From contig CBDFHC010000004.1 in the NCBI GenBank assembly GCA_965247585.1, positions 310,001 to 374,000 of the forward strand: a stretch of 64,000 bases of DNA. The letters are read 5' to 3'. Below are positions 1 through 7,826 of the stretch, piece after piece. Position 1 is the stretch's first letter; every line of letters begins with the position of its first letter. The translations under genes were made by a program, and so were the position numbers. The notes below the pieces were generated by a model that ran no database searches, was not told the origin of the DNA, and saw only the letters and a program-made list of their open reading frames with translations. Origin of the DNA: CBDFHC01 sp965247585 (GTDB taxonomy: Bacteria; Chloroflexota; Dehalococcoidia; Lucifugimonadales; GCA-2712585).

Positions 1-459
1 TCTCTCATCGAGGTGGTCCAAGAGGCCGTGGACAAGACCGGCATGACTGAGGTCCCAGTGGCCGACCGGACCAGCCTGCTGAGCGATAACGGCTCAGGTT
101 ATGTGTCCCGTGGCTTGAGAGACTACCTGCACCTGGTGGGAATCAAGCACATTCTGGCCGCGCCGTTCCACCCTCAGACCAATGGCAAGCTCGAGCGCTA
201 TCACCAGAGTATCAAGCGGGACGTCAAACAGGTCCCCTACGAGATGCCTTCTGCCCTGGAAGCAGCAATCGCCGCCTTCGTGGCCTACTACAACTACCGA
301 CGCTATCACAAGGCGCTGGGCAACGTGACGCCCGCAGACATGCTCAACGGAAGGCGGGAGCAGATCCTCCAACGGAGAAAGGAGGTGCAGGTCCAGACGT
401 TAGAACGGCGAAGACGCTACAACAAGACCCTCAGGGAGCTCCCACGCAGCTCTTCATAA
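1..459 (+). CDS. IS3-family transposase OrfB, C-terminal part
   Basis: The frame is open from base 1 and ends in TAA at 459, so only the C-terminal ~152 residues are visible. It holds part of the rve integrase core: the second catalytic Asp in LLSDNGSGY and the catalytic Glu in TNGKLERYHQ, then the typical tail YYNYRRYHKALGNVTPAD. The protein is identical to the C-terminal half of the complete OrfB encoded at 4261-5244 on the other strand, so this is a recent second copy. The first catalytic Asp lies upstream of the window. Confidence 0.93.
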   Translation, partial: SLIEVVQEAVDKTGMTEVPVADRTSLLSDNGSGYVSRGLRDYLHLVGIKHILAAPFHPQTNGKLERYHQSIKRDVKQVPYEMPSALEAAIAAFVAYYNYRRYHKALGNVTPADMLNGRREQILQRRKEVQVQTLERRRRYNKTLRELPRSSS

Positions 460-509
460 TAATAACCTTCTCGGGTCCTAATCTGTCCCACTTGTGCTGA
501 TTGCCAACA
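1..509 (+). mobile_element. IS3-family element, right-hand part (cut by window edge)
   Basis: This is the 3' part of the same IS that lies complete and inverted at 4211-5758. The two copies read the same up to ATTGCCAACA, after which they diverge, which fixes the element's end at about base 509. The flanking base run after it is CTTAG. The left part of the element lies outside the window. The element's terminal dinucleotides are TG and CA, as usual in the IS3 family. Confidence 0.9.
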
Positions 510-936
510 CTTAGCTATTCTGAGAGTGCGGCATTGTACCATCCGCCTCCCAAACCCGCCAAGCCATCACTATCCTGGCTACCCGCTGGCGGATGCCCGC
601 TTCAACGTCGCCTTCAAGATAGCCTTAAGGCTTGCTATGGGGCGTTCGACTTGAGGCGGTTAGTTGATGGGTCTTTCCTAACCTTGCGTCCACCCGATAA
701 TCCTGAGGGGGCGTCGGTTTTTGGCGTCACCCGAATCAATTCCACCTTCGGCAAATGGCAGACTCCAAGGTCTATGCTCCGAGAAACGACAGTCTGTTAA
801 CTAGGCCCTAACATTCGGTTAACATTTATTAACAATGACTAAACAATGGATTAACGTCCGGTTGCCAATACCTTAGCGTCAGGCTCGTTTTTGTTGAACC
901 AGAGTAAATCTTTTCTCAAAATTGTCTAAAAACATT
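510..936. other. Gene-free stretch between the IS and ridA-like gene
   Basis: I see no convincing gene here. A 99-codon open frame at 501-800 begins inside the IS end, has no ribosome binding site and resembles no family I know. Bases 830-930 are AT-rich (TTAACATTTATTAAC and similar), which could be promoter-like sequence, but no clear -35/-10 pair in a sensible position could be chosen. Confidence 0.5.
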
Positions 937-1320
937 TCACCCGGGAATCACCGCCGTCGCCTCCACCTCTACCTTCAGGTCCGGGTCCGCCAACCCCAGC
1001 ACGAACACCAGCGTGCTGGCAGGCGGCTCCCCCGTCAGGTGCTTGCTCCGCACCTCTCGAAACCCCTCCATGTCCGTCTTATCCGTCAGGTACACCGTGG
1101 TCTTCGTCACGTCCTCGAACCCCGCTCCCACCGACGTCAACGCCGACCGCAGGTTCTGGAAAACCTGCTCCGTCTGGCTCCGTATGTCAGCCCCCGCCGA
1201 CGTACCGTCCCCTTTCCTCCCCACCTGCCCCGAAATGTGCGCCACGTTCCCGGACCTCACCACGTGCACAATCCCCGCCGGCTCCGCCATTCCTGAAGGG
1301 TTAATCCGTTCCACCGCCAT
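937..1320 (-). CDS. RidA family (YjgF/UK114) enamine/imine deaminase-like protein
   Basis: The protein has about 127 residues, the normal length for this family. RidA proteins are trimeric cytosolic enzymes that hydrolyse reactive enamine/imine intermediates; many relatives have other or unknown substrates. Visible landmarks are the N-terminal VAHISGQVGRKGDG strand-turn and QTEQVFQNLRSALTSVGAGFEDV. The segment TKTTVYLTD is followed by PPASTLVFVLGLADPDLKVEVEATA, which matches the usual position of the conserved R/E pair although the Arg before S-T is replaced by A. The ATG at 1320 is preferred over the GTG at 1323 because AGGAGG lies six bases before it. Without the usual PxRxT arginine its deaminase activity is uncertain. 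It is divergent to the oxidase that follows. Confidence 0.88.
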   Translation of the reverse strand: MAVERINPSGMAEPAGIVHVVRSGNVAHISGQVGRKGDGTSAGADIRSQTEQVFQNLRSALTSVGAGFEDVTKTTVYLTDKTDMEGFREVRSKHLTGEPPASTLVFVLGLADPDLKVEVEATAVIPG

Positions 1321-1438
1321 CACTCACCTCCTCGTTTGATTCCGTCCCGCCGCTATCCCTGTTCCAGCGCCATCACAGGGTACCGCTTGCCTCCGCTCCA
1401 ATCAATCCACCGTGCCAGTTGATCGCGTACCGTACCCC

Positions 1439-1526
1439 GGGGCGGCGGCCCCCGCCCCCACCACCGCCCCACCCCACCCCACCCACCCCGCGTTGGCGGA
1501 CCGGAGGTCCGCCAACCGCCGCCCCC
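1439..1526 (-). repeat. G-rich palindromic element, copy 1
   Basis: Read on the minus strand this element opens with GGGGCGGCGG and closes with CCGCCGCCCC, which form an outer stem. Inside lies a hairpin GTTGGCGGACC/GGTCCGCCAAC (1492-1516), followed by CGCGGGGTGGG and a G-rich run. The same layout recurs at 10793, 38973, 59744 and 63088 with different inner stems. It is translated as a proline-rich N-terminal extension in one frame, but the real gene starts downstream at 1704. Confidence 0.85.
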
Positions 1527-1703
1527 CACCAACCGCCGCCCCCTCCTCCCTACCCCTCGTTGACGCCTCACCGCCCACCTCACTACACTCCCGCCAACCC
1601 TTTTCGCGCTCATCCCTGGGACCGCCCATCCCAGTTCATCACACGGACTGATCGAGACCCAGACACTCCATGGGAACGCGGGAAACAGAATAAGGAACCT
1701 ACC

Positions 1704-3302
1704 GTGCCTCTCCGTAGCTTCTGGGCCTGGGGCCTCCAGTCCGAAGAGCCCACCGGCGCCGAAATGCGTCGGCAGGCCGAAGCCCTATCTCAAAGGTTCA
1801 ACCTCCCCGTCACGCCCCGCCCAATTCCCACCTCCGCCGGCCTCCGCCTCCCACCTCCCCGCATCACCCCGCCCTCCAACCTGGCCGAAATATGCTCCGC
1901 CGAACCTCACGACCGCGCTTTCCACTCCTACGGACGTAGCTATCCTGACCGGGTCAACGCCTTCAACCTCCGCTTCCCCAACCCGCCCGACGTCGTTGCC
2001 CGGCCCCGTAACGAAGACGACATCGAGGCCCTCCTGGACTGGTGCTCCCGGCGCCGCTACGCCGTCGTCCCCTTCGGCGGTGGCTCCTCCGTCGTCGGTG
2101 GTGTCCAGCCTCCCACCGGCTACGACGCCACCGTCACCGTTGACCTGGAGCGCATGGGCCGCGTCCTTGCCGTAGACCCTACCTCCCGCTCCGCCCTGAT
2201 TCAAGCCGGTGCCCTGGGCCCCGCCCTGGAGGCCCAGCTTCGCCCTCACGGCCTAACCCTGCGGCACTTCCCCCAGAGCTTCCAGTTCTCCGCCCTCGGC
2301 GGCTGGATCGCCACCCGCTCCGGCGGCCACTACGCCACCAACCACACCCATATAGATGACTTCGTCCAGTCCGTCCGCGCCCTCTCACCCTCCGGCGTCT
2401 GGGAATCGCGGCGCTTGCCCGGCAGCGGCGCCGGACCCAGCCCTGACAGGCTCCTCCTCGGCAGCGAAGGTGCCCTCGGCATAATCACCCAGGCATGGAT
2501 GCGCCTCCAGGCACGCCCTCGCTTCCGCGCATCCGCCGGCGTCGTCTTTCCCTCCTTCCACTCCGGCTATCTTGCCGCTCGAAGCATCGCCCAGGCCAAG
2601 CTGTGGCCCGCCAACCTGCGCATCCTGGACACCGGCGAAGCTAGGGACGCCGCCGGCATGGACGGAGAACATGCCCTCCTCGTCATCGGCTTCGAGTCCG
2701 CCGAAGTCCCCCAGGGTCCCAACATGCGCCAGGCCATCGAAATCGCCCGGAGCTGCGGGGGCGTCATCCCTGACGGCGAAATCCTCGTCGCCGATGGTCC
2801 CGACGGAGAATCCGGACGCCAGGGTCCCGTCGGGCGCTGGCGGGACTCCTTCGTCAGCGCCCCCTACAGAGACAACACCCTCATTGCCCTCGGCCTCCTC
2901 CACGACACCTTCGAGACCTCCATCACCTGGGACCGGTGGCCCGCCCTGGACGCCTCGGTCCGTGCCGCCGTTCAGGACGCCCTGGACCGCGTCTGCGGCG
3001 GTGGAGAGATCACCTGCCGCTTCTCCCACGTCTACCCGGACGGTCCTGCCCCCTACTATACCTTCACCGCCATGGCTCGCCCCGGCGTCGAAATCGAGAT
3101 GTGGCGCGAGGTCAAGACCGCTGCTTCCAACGCCGTCATCAAGGCGGGAGGCGCCATCACCCACCACCACGCCGTCGGTCGCATGCACCGGCCCTGGTAT
3201 GACCAGCAGCGCCCCAACCCCTTCGCGCAGGCCCTCCGTGCCGCCAAGCGTTCCCTGGACCCCAATTGGGTCCTCAACCCCGGCATCCTCATTGACCCCT
3301 AA
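1704..3302 (+). CDS. FAD-linked oxidase, alkyldihydroxyacetone-phosphate synthase-like
   Basis: The protein has 532 residues and a vanillyl-alcohol-oxidase/PCMH fold. The FAD-binding half holds RPRNEDDIEALLDWCSRR and VVPFGGGSSVVGG; then comes FSALGGWIATRSGGHYATN, and the GSEGALGIIT signature binds FAD. Towards the C-terminus are FSHVYPDG and ITHHHAVGR; the triple-His motif is characteristic of alkylglycerone-phosphate synthases, which exchange the acyl chain of acyl-DHAP for a fatty alcohol in ether-lipid synthesis. Length and both motifs fit that family, but the substrate is inferred. The frame is open from 1419, but the first 95 codons are proline-rich repeat sequence. The GTG at 1704 has AAGGA seven bases upstream and begins the conserved part. 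No partner ether-lipid genes are visible. Confidence 0.88.
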   Translation: MPLRSFWAWGLQSEEPTGAEMRRQAEALSQRFNLPVTPRPIPTSAGLRLPPPRITPPSNLAEICSAEPHDRAFHSYGRSYPDRVNAFNLRFPNPPDVVARPRNEDDIEALLDWCSRRRYAVVPFGGGSSVVGGVQPPTGYDATVTVDLERMGRVLAVDPTSRSALIQAGALGPALEAQLRPHGLTLRHFPQSFQFSALGGWIATRSGGHYATNHTHIDDFVQSVRALSPSGVWESRRLPGSGAGPSPDRLLLGSEGALGIITQAWMRLQARPRFRASAGVVFPSFHSGYLAARSIAQAKLWPANLRILDTGEARDAAGMDGEHALLVIGFESAEVPQGPNMRQAIEIARSCGGVIPDGEILVADGPDGESGRQGPVGRWRDSFVSAPYRDNTLIALGLLHDTFETSITWDRWPALDASVRAAVQDALDRVCGGGEITCRFSHVYPDGPAPYYTFTAMARPGVEIEMWREVKTAASNAVIKAGGAITHHHAVGRMHRPWYDQQRPNPFAQALRAAKRSLDPNWVLNPGILIDP

Positions 3303-3309
3303 CCCCCTC

Positions 3310-3500
3310 TTACATCCAATCTCTCTTTGAGCATCGCCCGAATGGGGGAGTCCAGAGGGGGCGAAGCCCTTTCTGGCGGGAGTTTGAGGGTGTCCCTCAA
3401 AATATATCTATAAGACCATCCAGGACGGGATGGTGGGAACCACCAACCTGTGATTCGCATCCCTTTGCAGCCAGAATACCTCTGTACCTAAAGCTGTGCA
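3310..3500 (-). repeat. Family A dispersed repeat, reverse orientation
   Basis: On the minus strand the unit reads GCGAATCACAGGTTGGTGG, then CCCACCATCCCGTCC, then TTGAGGGACACCCTCAA and a G-rich closing hairpin. It begins directly after the stop of the FAD oxidase gene. It is one of the few copies in this orientation. Confidence 0.85.
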
Positions 3501-3937
3501 TCCGCTGCCGACCGATGGGAAGGTTCATGGGACTTGGCCTCCCGGCATGGGATCCTGGGGGAACCCTCCAGACTAGGAACAACCATACAAAAATGGTACC
3601 TTTATACGCCAACCAGCCCTGGGAGGAACTTCATGACCTCTTCTGGCGCCAACCTATCGTTCATCTGGCGGCTCCACAACCTCACCTGCCTCTTCTGGCT
3701 CCTCAATATCGGACCTATGCGAAAAATGGAGCCCGGCTGTCGCGCCGTCACCAAGCTCATTGACCAAGACCACGGCTAGCCGCTCCTCCCCATTCGCGCT
3801 ACACCCAGTAAACAGTTCCGGCAACCTGGCGCCTGGCCAGCGGCCACTTTCGCTCTCGCCCATCCACCCTCGCAATTAACCCACCGCTTCGGCTGGCGGC
3901 CACACCCTTCCGTCCACTCCCGCTAGGAGGCAACCCC
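3501..3937. other. Gene-free stretch before the hydrolase fragment
   Basis: Several short open frames exist on both strands (for example 3515-3763 and the minus-strand 3654-3875) but none has a good ribosome binding site or a recognisable motif. The last part holds the AGGAGG (3926-3931) that serves the hydrolase start at 3938. Confidence 0.4.
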
Positions 3938-4210
3938 TTGGAGCAAAACGTCAGCTTTCAAAGTGACGGAATAAAGATAGCCTGCACCCTCTTCCAGCCG
4001 GAGCACGTCCCTCCCTCAGGATGCCCCGGCATCGTCATGTGTCAGGGAATGGCCGGCGTTAAGGAGTACTTCTGGTTTCCCCACATCGGTCGACGCCTCG
4101 CCCAGTTGGGCTTTGTCGCCCTTATCTGGGATTACCGCGGCGTTGGCGAAAGCGAAGGCGAGCCCGGCCGCCTTTTCCCCGACGAGCAGGCGGACGACAT
4201 GCGCAACGCC
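3938..4210 (+). pseudogene. Alpha/beta hydrolase, N-terminal fragment cut by IS3
   Basis: The TTG start is preceded by AGGAGG with a six-base gap. The 91 host-encoded residues show the start of a serine hydrolase of the dienelactone-hydrolase/YcjY-like type: a first beta hairpin (VSFQSDGIKIACTLFQPE), the strand GIVMCQGMAGVKEYFWF and the conserved FVALIWDYRGVGESEGEPG. The frame runs into the IS at 4211 and picks up 30 alien codons. The nucleophile elbow (GxSxG), catalytic Asp and His are all missing. No continuation is found on the far side of the IS at 5759, so this is not a simple insertion: the rest of the gene has been deleted or moved away. Confidence 0.85.
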
Positions 4211-4260
4211 TGTTGGCAATCAGCACAAGTGGGACAGATTAGGACCCGAGAAGGTTATTA

Positions 4261-5244
4261 TTATGAAGAGCTGCGTGGGAGCTCCCTGAGGGTCTTGTTG
4301 TAGCGTCTTCGCCGTTCTAACGTCTGGACCTGCACCTCCTTTCTCCGTTGGAGGATCTGCTCCCGCCTTCCGTTGAGCATGTCTGCGGGCGTCACGTTGC
4401 CCAGCGCCTTGTGATAGCGTCGGTAGTTGTAGTAGGCCACGAAGGCGGCGATTGCTGCTTCCAGGGCAGAAGGCATCTCGTAGGGGACCTGTTTGACGTC
4501 CCGCTTGATACTCTGGTGATAGCGCTCGAGCTTGCCATTGGTCTGAGGGTGGAACGGCGCGGCCAGAATGTGCTTGATTCCCACCAGGTGCAGGTAGTCT
4601 CTCAAGCCACGGGACACATAACCTGAGCCGTTATCGCTCAGCAGGCTGGTCCGGTCGGCCACTGGGACCTCAGTCATGCCGGTCTTGTCCACGGCCTCTT
4701 GGACCACCTCGATGAGAGAGTCGGTGGTCATGTCCCGCTGGAGCTTGTGGGCCAGTATGAAGCGGGAGTAGTCGTCCATCACGGTGACCAGGTAGTAGTA
4801 GCCCCAACCGATCACCTTGAAGTAGGAGGCGTCGGTAGCCCACATCTGGTGAGGGCCGCTGGTCTTGCGATGGTACTCTTTGCCGGCCTTGAGCTGCATC
4901 TCGGGTGACTTCACAAGACCTTCTCTGCACAGGATGCGATACACAGTGGACTCGGATACAGCGAAGGCCAGGTTGTCTGTAGACCACGCTGCCAACTGGC
5001 GGCTACTTAGCTCCGGCATCTCCCCGGCCGCTTCCAGGATCGACCGTTCCTCCTGAGGTCTAAGGCGGTTCCACGGTGGAGCGCTGGCTCCAGGTCGGTC
5101 CTCGAGACCTTGTTGATGTTGTTGTCGCATCAACCACCGATAGTAGGTGCTCTTGGGAACACCCAGGTCTCTGAGCACCCGACGCTTGGCCAGCGGTGAT
5201 GCGGCTACACTGGCCAGGACCGTCGCCTTCTCAACGGCGCTCAT
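4261..5244 (-). CDS. IS3-family transposase OrfB
   Basis: The 327-residue DDE transposase has an N-terminal HTH region (LRDLGVPKSTYYRWL), then the integrase core. The catalytic triad is visible as Asp in WATDASYFK, Asp in LLSDNGSGY and Glu in TNGKLERYHQ. Its ATG overlaps the orfA stop (ATGA), so translational coupling is possible. A run of seven A on the coding strand of orfA (5285-5291) might also support frameshifting to an OrfAB fusion. The gene is intact, so the element could be active. Confidence 0.94.
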   Translation of the reverse strand: MSAVEKATVLASVAASPLAKRRVLRDLGVPKSTYYRWLMRQQHQQGLEDRPGASAPPWNRLRPQEERSILEAAGEMPELSSRQLAAWSTDNLAFAVSESTVYRILCREGLVKSPEMQLKAGKEYHRKTSGPHQMWATDASYFKVIGWGYYYLVTVMDDYSRFILAHKLQRDMTTDSLIEVVQEAVDKTGMTEVPVADRTSLLSDNGSGYVSRGLRDYLHLVGIKHILAAPFHPQTNGKLERYHQSIKRDVKQVPYEMPSALEAAIAAFVAYYNYRRYHKALGNVTPADMLNGRREQILQRRKEVQVQTLERRRRYNKTLRELPRSSS

Positions 5245-5648
5245 CCGCTGGTACCGACGCCGTTCTGGGGCATTGGTATGGCCGTTTTTTTCAGACGGTA
5301 GACCTCGAGGGATAGCTCGGCTACCAGCTGCTTGAGCTCGCCGTTCTCCCGCTTGAGATCCTGGATCTCCTGCCGGGTGGCATCGCGCACCGTGTCACGG
5401 GACAGCCGCTCCCTGCCCGCCTCCATGAACTCCTTGGTCCACGAGTAGTAGGAGTGGGGCTTGATACCCTCCCGCCGGCACAGGTCGTTCACGGTGACCT
5501 CGCGGCGGAAGCCCTCCAGCACGATACGGATCTTCTCTTCCGGGGTGTATTTGCGCCGGGTAGCCGCTCTAACTCGTCGAACGAAGGACCTAGTCTGCTC
5601 CGACCGTTGATCGGCGGCCTCGGCCTTGCTGGCGTCTGACTGGGACAT
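5241..5648 (-). CDS. IS3-family OrfA (HTH_Tnp_1 DNA-binding protein)
   Basis: The 135-residue protein carries the DNA-binding half of the transposase. It shows KYTPEEKIRIVLEGFRRE followed by VNDLCRREGIKPHSYYSW, the usual helix-turn-helix of IS3 OrfA. A C-terminal leucine-zipper-like helix (QDLKRENGELKQLVAELSLE) is expected to mediate multimerisation. The ATG at 5648 has GGAG six bases upstream; the longer frame to 5699 lacks such a site. Confidence 0.9.
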   Translation of the reverse strand: MSQSDASKAEAADQRSEQTRSFVRRVRAATRRKYTPEEKIRIVLEGFRREVTVNDLCRREGIKPHSYYSWTKEFMEAGRERLSRDTVRDATRQEIQDLKRENGELKQLVAELSLEVYRLKKTAIPMPQNGVGTSG

Positions 5649-5785
5649 CGCTGCTCCTTTCATGAGGTACTCTACCCTCACTTCAGGAGCTCTCACCACT
5701 CTCAGACTCTCGGGTTTTCTACCCCTCTCACGTGTCCCATTATCGCTGACGGTCTACAATCGTTAAGTAAGGAAGGAACACTTCA

Positions 5786-6361
5786 ATGACACAGCAGATG
5801 CCCAACCCGATAGAGCTGTACGAAACGGCGGCGGCAGGGTTCCGGAAGGCGATGTCCGGTGTGAAGGCAGAGCAGTTGAGCCTAGCAACACCATGCACCG
5901 AATGGAGCGTACAAGGGCTGATGAACCATAACATCAAGGTGACGGGGTTTGCCCATGGGGTGTTCACCGGAAGCATTCAGGTGGACCCGTTCTCGGTGGA
6001 CGAGCCGCTACCTTCGGAGGGTGCGCTGACGGCGTTCGACCGAGGGGTGGCCCAGGTGCTGGAGGAGGCGCGGAAGCCCGGAGTCCTAGAGAAGACGCAC
6101 GAGACGCCTTTCGGGCCGATGCTGGGAGCGCATTTCATGATGGCGCCGATTGGGGACCTGCTAATCCACCGATGGGACCTGGCGAAGGGGACGTCGCAGG
6201 ACAAGGCGCTGGACCAGGGACTAGTGGAGGTCTGCCACGCGGCGTACGCGGAGCAGTGGGAAGGGATGAGGGAGATGGGGTTCTTCCAGGCGGCGGTGGC
6301 GGTGCCGGAGAACGCCAGCCTGCAGGACAGGCTGCTGGGGGCTTCCGGCAGACAGCCGTAG
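5786..6361 (+). CDS. TIGR03086-type / MDMPI N-terminal domain metal-binding protein
   Basis: The 191-residue protein belongs to the DinB-like four-helix superfamily of mycothiol-dependent maleylpyruvate isomerase relatives. Landmarks are the start LYETAAAGFRKAMSGVK, LATPCTEWSVQGLMNHNI (first metal-binding His region), FMMAPIGDLLIHRWDLAKGT (the second and third ligand region) and the closing LQDRLLGASGRQP. The three His positions are present, so a divalent metal is likely bound. Family members are putative thiol-dependent enzymes; the substrate here is unknown. AAGGAAGG lies upstream of the ATG. The gene begins only 28 bases after the IS3 end, so its original promoter may have been replaced. 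Confidence 0.85.
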   Translation: MTQQMPNPIELYETAAAGFRKAMSGVKAEQLSLATPCTEWSVQGLMNHNIKVTGFAHGVFTGSIQVDPFSVDEPLPSEGALTAFDRGVAQVLEEARKPGVLEKTHETPFGPMLGAHFMMAPIGDLLIHRWDLAKGTSQDKALDQGLVEVCHAAYAEQWEGMREMGFFQAAVAVPENASLQDRLLGASGRQP

Positions 6362-6407
6362 ATAGTTTTAGCAGGGTGCTGACAATTCTTTTCGACCATC
6401 CCCCTGA

Positions 6408-6431
6408 CCCCCTTCCTGTCCAGGAAGGGGG
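6408..6431 (+). terminator. CCCCCTTCCTG hairpin (terminator-like), copy 1
   Basis: A perfect 11-bp stem (CCCCCTTCCTG/CAGGAAGGGGG) with a two-base loop lies 46 bases after the stop at 6361. The run AAGAAAAAA follows. The T-rich tract needed for termination would be on the minus strand, so on the plus strand this is a structural hairpin rather than a classic terminator. Identical hairpins stand at 9928 and 11994. Confidence 0.55.
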
Positions 6432-6436
6432 AAGAA

Positions 6437-7455
6437 AAAATGTGAGTCTGAGGGACACCCTCAGACTCCTGCCAGAGGGGAGAATATCCCCTCTGAACTC
6501 CCCTTTCTCATCAGCCTGTTGAAGTGGGTTTGATGGTTCTGGGGAAGTAGAAGGGGCGCGATGAGCGTGAGTTTGGACGGAGCGGACGTGGCCGGGCGGC
6601 ACGTCCGCTCCTGGTTTTTAGGTATCACTCAGTGCCCCAGGCCGGTAGCCCAGGTTTCCCACGTTCTACTACGTAGCCGTACCAGCAGCGTGCCAGGGGA
6701 AGGGATTTGCGAACCGATAAGCAGTGGCGAAGGGTATCGCAACGACAAAGGGTTGAGAATCTAAGGTTGGTGGTACCCACCCACCCGCCCAGTAAGGTTT
6801 TAATATCTGAGGGACACCCTCAGACACCCGCCAGAGGGGAGAATATCCCCTCTGAACTCCCCTTTCTCATCAGCCTGTTGGAGTCCGAATGAGGTTTCTT
6901 GAGAGGTGGAAGGGGCGCGATGAGCATGAGTTTGGACGGAGCGGACGTAGCCGGGTGGCACGTCCGCTCCTGGTTTTTAGGGTATCGCCCAGTGCCCCAG
7001 GCCGGTAGCCCAGGTTTCCCACGCTCCGCTAGGTATCCGTACCAGCAGCGTGCCAGGGGAAGGACTTTGCGGACCAATAAGCCGTGGCGAAGGGTATCGC
7101 AACGACAAAGGGTTGAGAATCTAAGGTTGGTGGTACCCACCCACCCGCCCAGTAAGGTTTTAATATCTGAGGGACACCCTCAGACACCCGCCAGAGGGGA
7201 GAATATCCCCTCTGAACTCCCCTTTCTCATCAGCCTGTTGGAGTCCGAATGAGGTTTCTTGAGAGGTGAAAGGGGCGCGATGAGCATGAGTTTGGACGGA
7301 GTGGACGTAGCCGGGTGGCACGTCCGCTCCTGGTTTTTAGGGTATCGCCCAGTGCCCCAGGTTGAGCGGGAAAGGAAGGTTTTAATTTCTGAGGGGCACC
7401 CTCAAACTCCCGGCAGAGGGAGGACCTTTTGGACACTCCTTGACAGGCATCGTTC
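6437..7455 (+). repeat. 360-bp tandem repeat containing family A units
   Basis: A block of ~360 bases is repeated about 2.7 times. The motif GGGGCGCGATGAGC recurs at about 6553, 6912 and 7272. Each block holds a perfect hairpin GGAGCGGACGT/ACGTCCGCTCC followed by GGTTTTTAGG, and a complete family A unit ending in CAGAGGGGA/TCCCCTCTG. The third block is truncated and diverges near 7365. The open frames in it (for example 6899-7252) repeat with the DNA and have no coding signature. Confidence 0.9.
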
Positions 7456-7499
7456 AAGTAGCTCGTGAATAAATCAACCTGGCACAGCGATAGTAGGCG

Positions 7500-7823
7500 C
7501 CAGGGTTGGAGTTGCTCTCCCCCCACACCCAGATTCTTCGATCCTCACGGGCGGACTCAGAATGACATGGTGGAGGGCGGAATGCGGTATGGGCTCGTCC
7601 TTCCCTTCGACAGGCTCAGGATAAACTTGGCCTCAGGATGAGCGGGTTGGAGGCGTAGGAGGCTTATTTTCATAGGAATGACATGGCTTTTGCGGACGCT
7701 TCAATTGTGAGAGTGAAAGGCCGTAAATGAGGGAGGAGTCAAAAACTCACAGGCTCTCAGGATGAGCGGGAAAGGAAGGTTTTGATTTCTGAGGGACACC
7801 TTCAGACTCCCGGCAGCCACCAC
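7500..7823 (+). repeat. Family B unit followed by a family A unit
   Basis: The family B core (CACCCAGATTCTTCGATCCTC at 7527, GGACTCAGAATGACATGG, GCGGAATGCGGTATGGGCTC) occupies 7520-7745. A shortened family A unit (TGAGGGACACCTTCAGACTC) follows up to the IS630 insertion point at 7824. Confidence 0.85.
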
Positions 7824-7826
7824 CTA

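Larger units (their letters stand above)
4211..5758 (-). mobile_element. Complete IS3-family insertion sequence, 1548 bp
   Basis: The ends are TGTTGGCAATCAGC at 4211 and, read inward from the other side, TGTAGACCGTCAGC at 5758. They share an imperfect inverted repeat (TGT-G-C--TCAGC, later TGGGACA). Two overlapping genes, orfA and orfB, lie inside. The bases next to the ends, GCC on the left and ATC on the right, are not a target-site duplication. A partial copy in opposite orientation ends at 509. Confidence 0.93.

Noticed and set aside
501..800. Possible 99-residue protein beginning inside the IS end
   Set aside because: No ribosome site, no known motif, and the start belongs to the IS terminus.
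1419..1703. Proline-rich N-terminal extension of the FAD oxidase
   Set aside because: It is a translation of the G-rich palindromic element; no ribosome site precedes it, and the conserved protein begins at the GTG at 1704.
3654..3875. Minus-strand 73-residue ORF
   Set aside because: No ribosome site and no recognisable motif; it lies between a repeat and the hydrolase fragment.
510..4210. Inversion of the segment between the two IS3 copies
   Set aside because: If it had inverted, the outer flank at 5759 (ATC) should equal the complement of the flank at 510 (AAG); it does not. The left flank of copy 1 is outside the window, so this is not fully excluded.
6561..7468. Repeated small ORFs beginning MSxSLDGADVAGxHVRSWFLG
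   Set aside because: They repeat because the DNA is a 360-bp tandem; substitutions do not favour synonymous sites and the frames run into family A.
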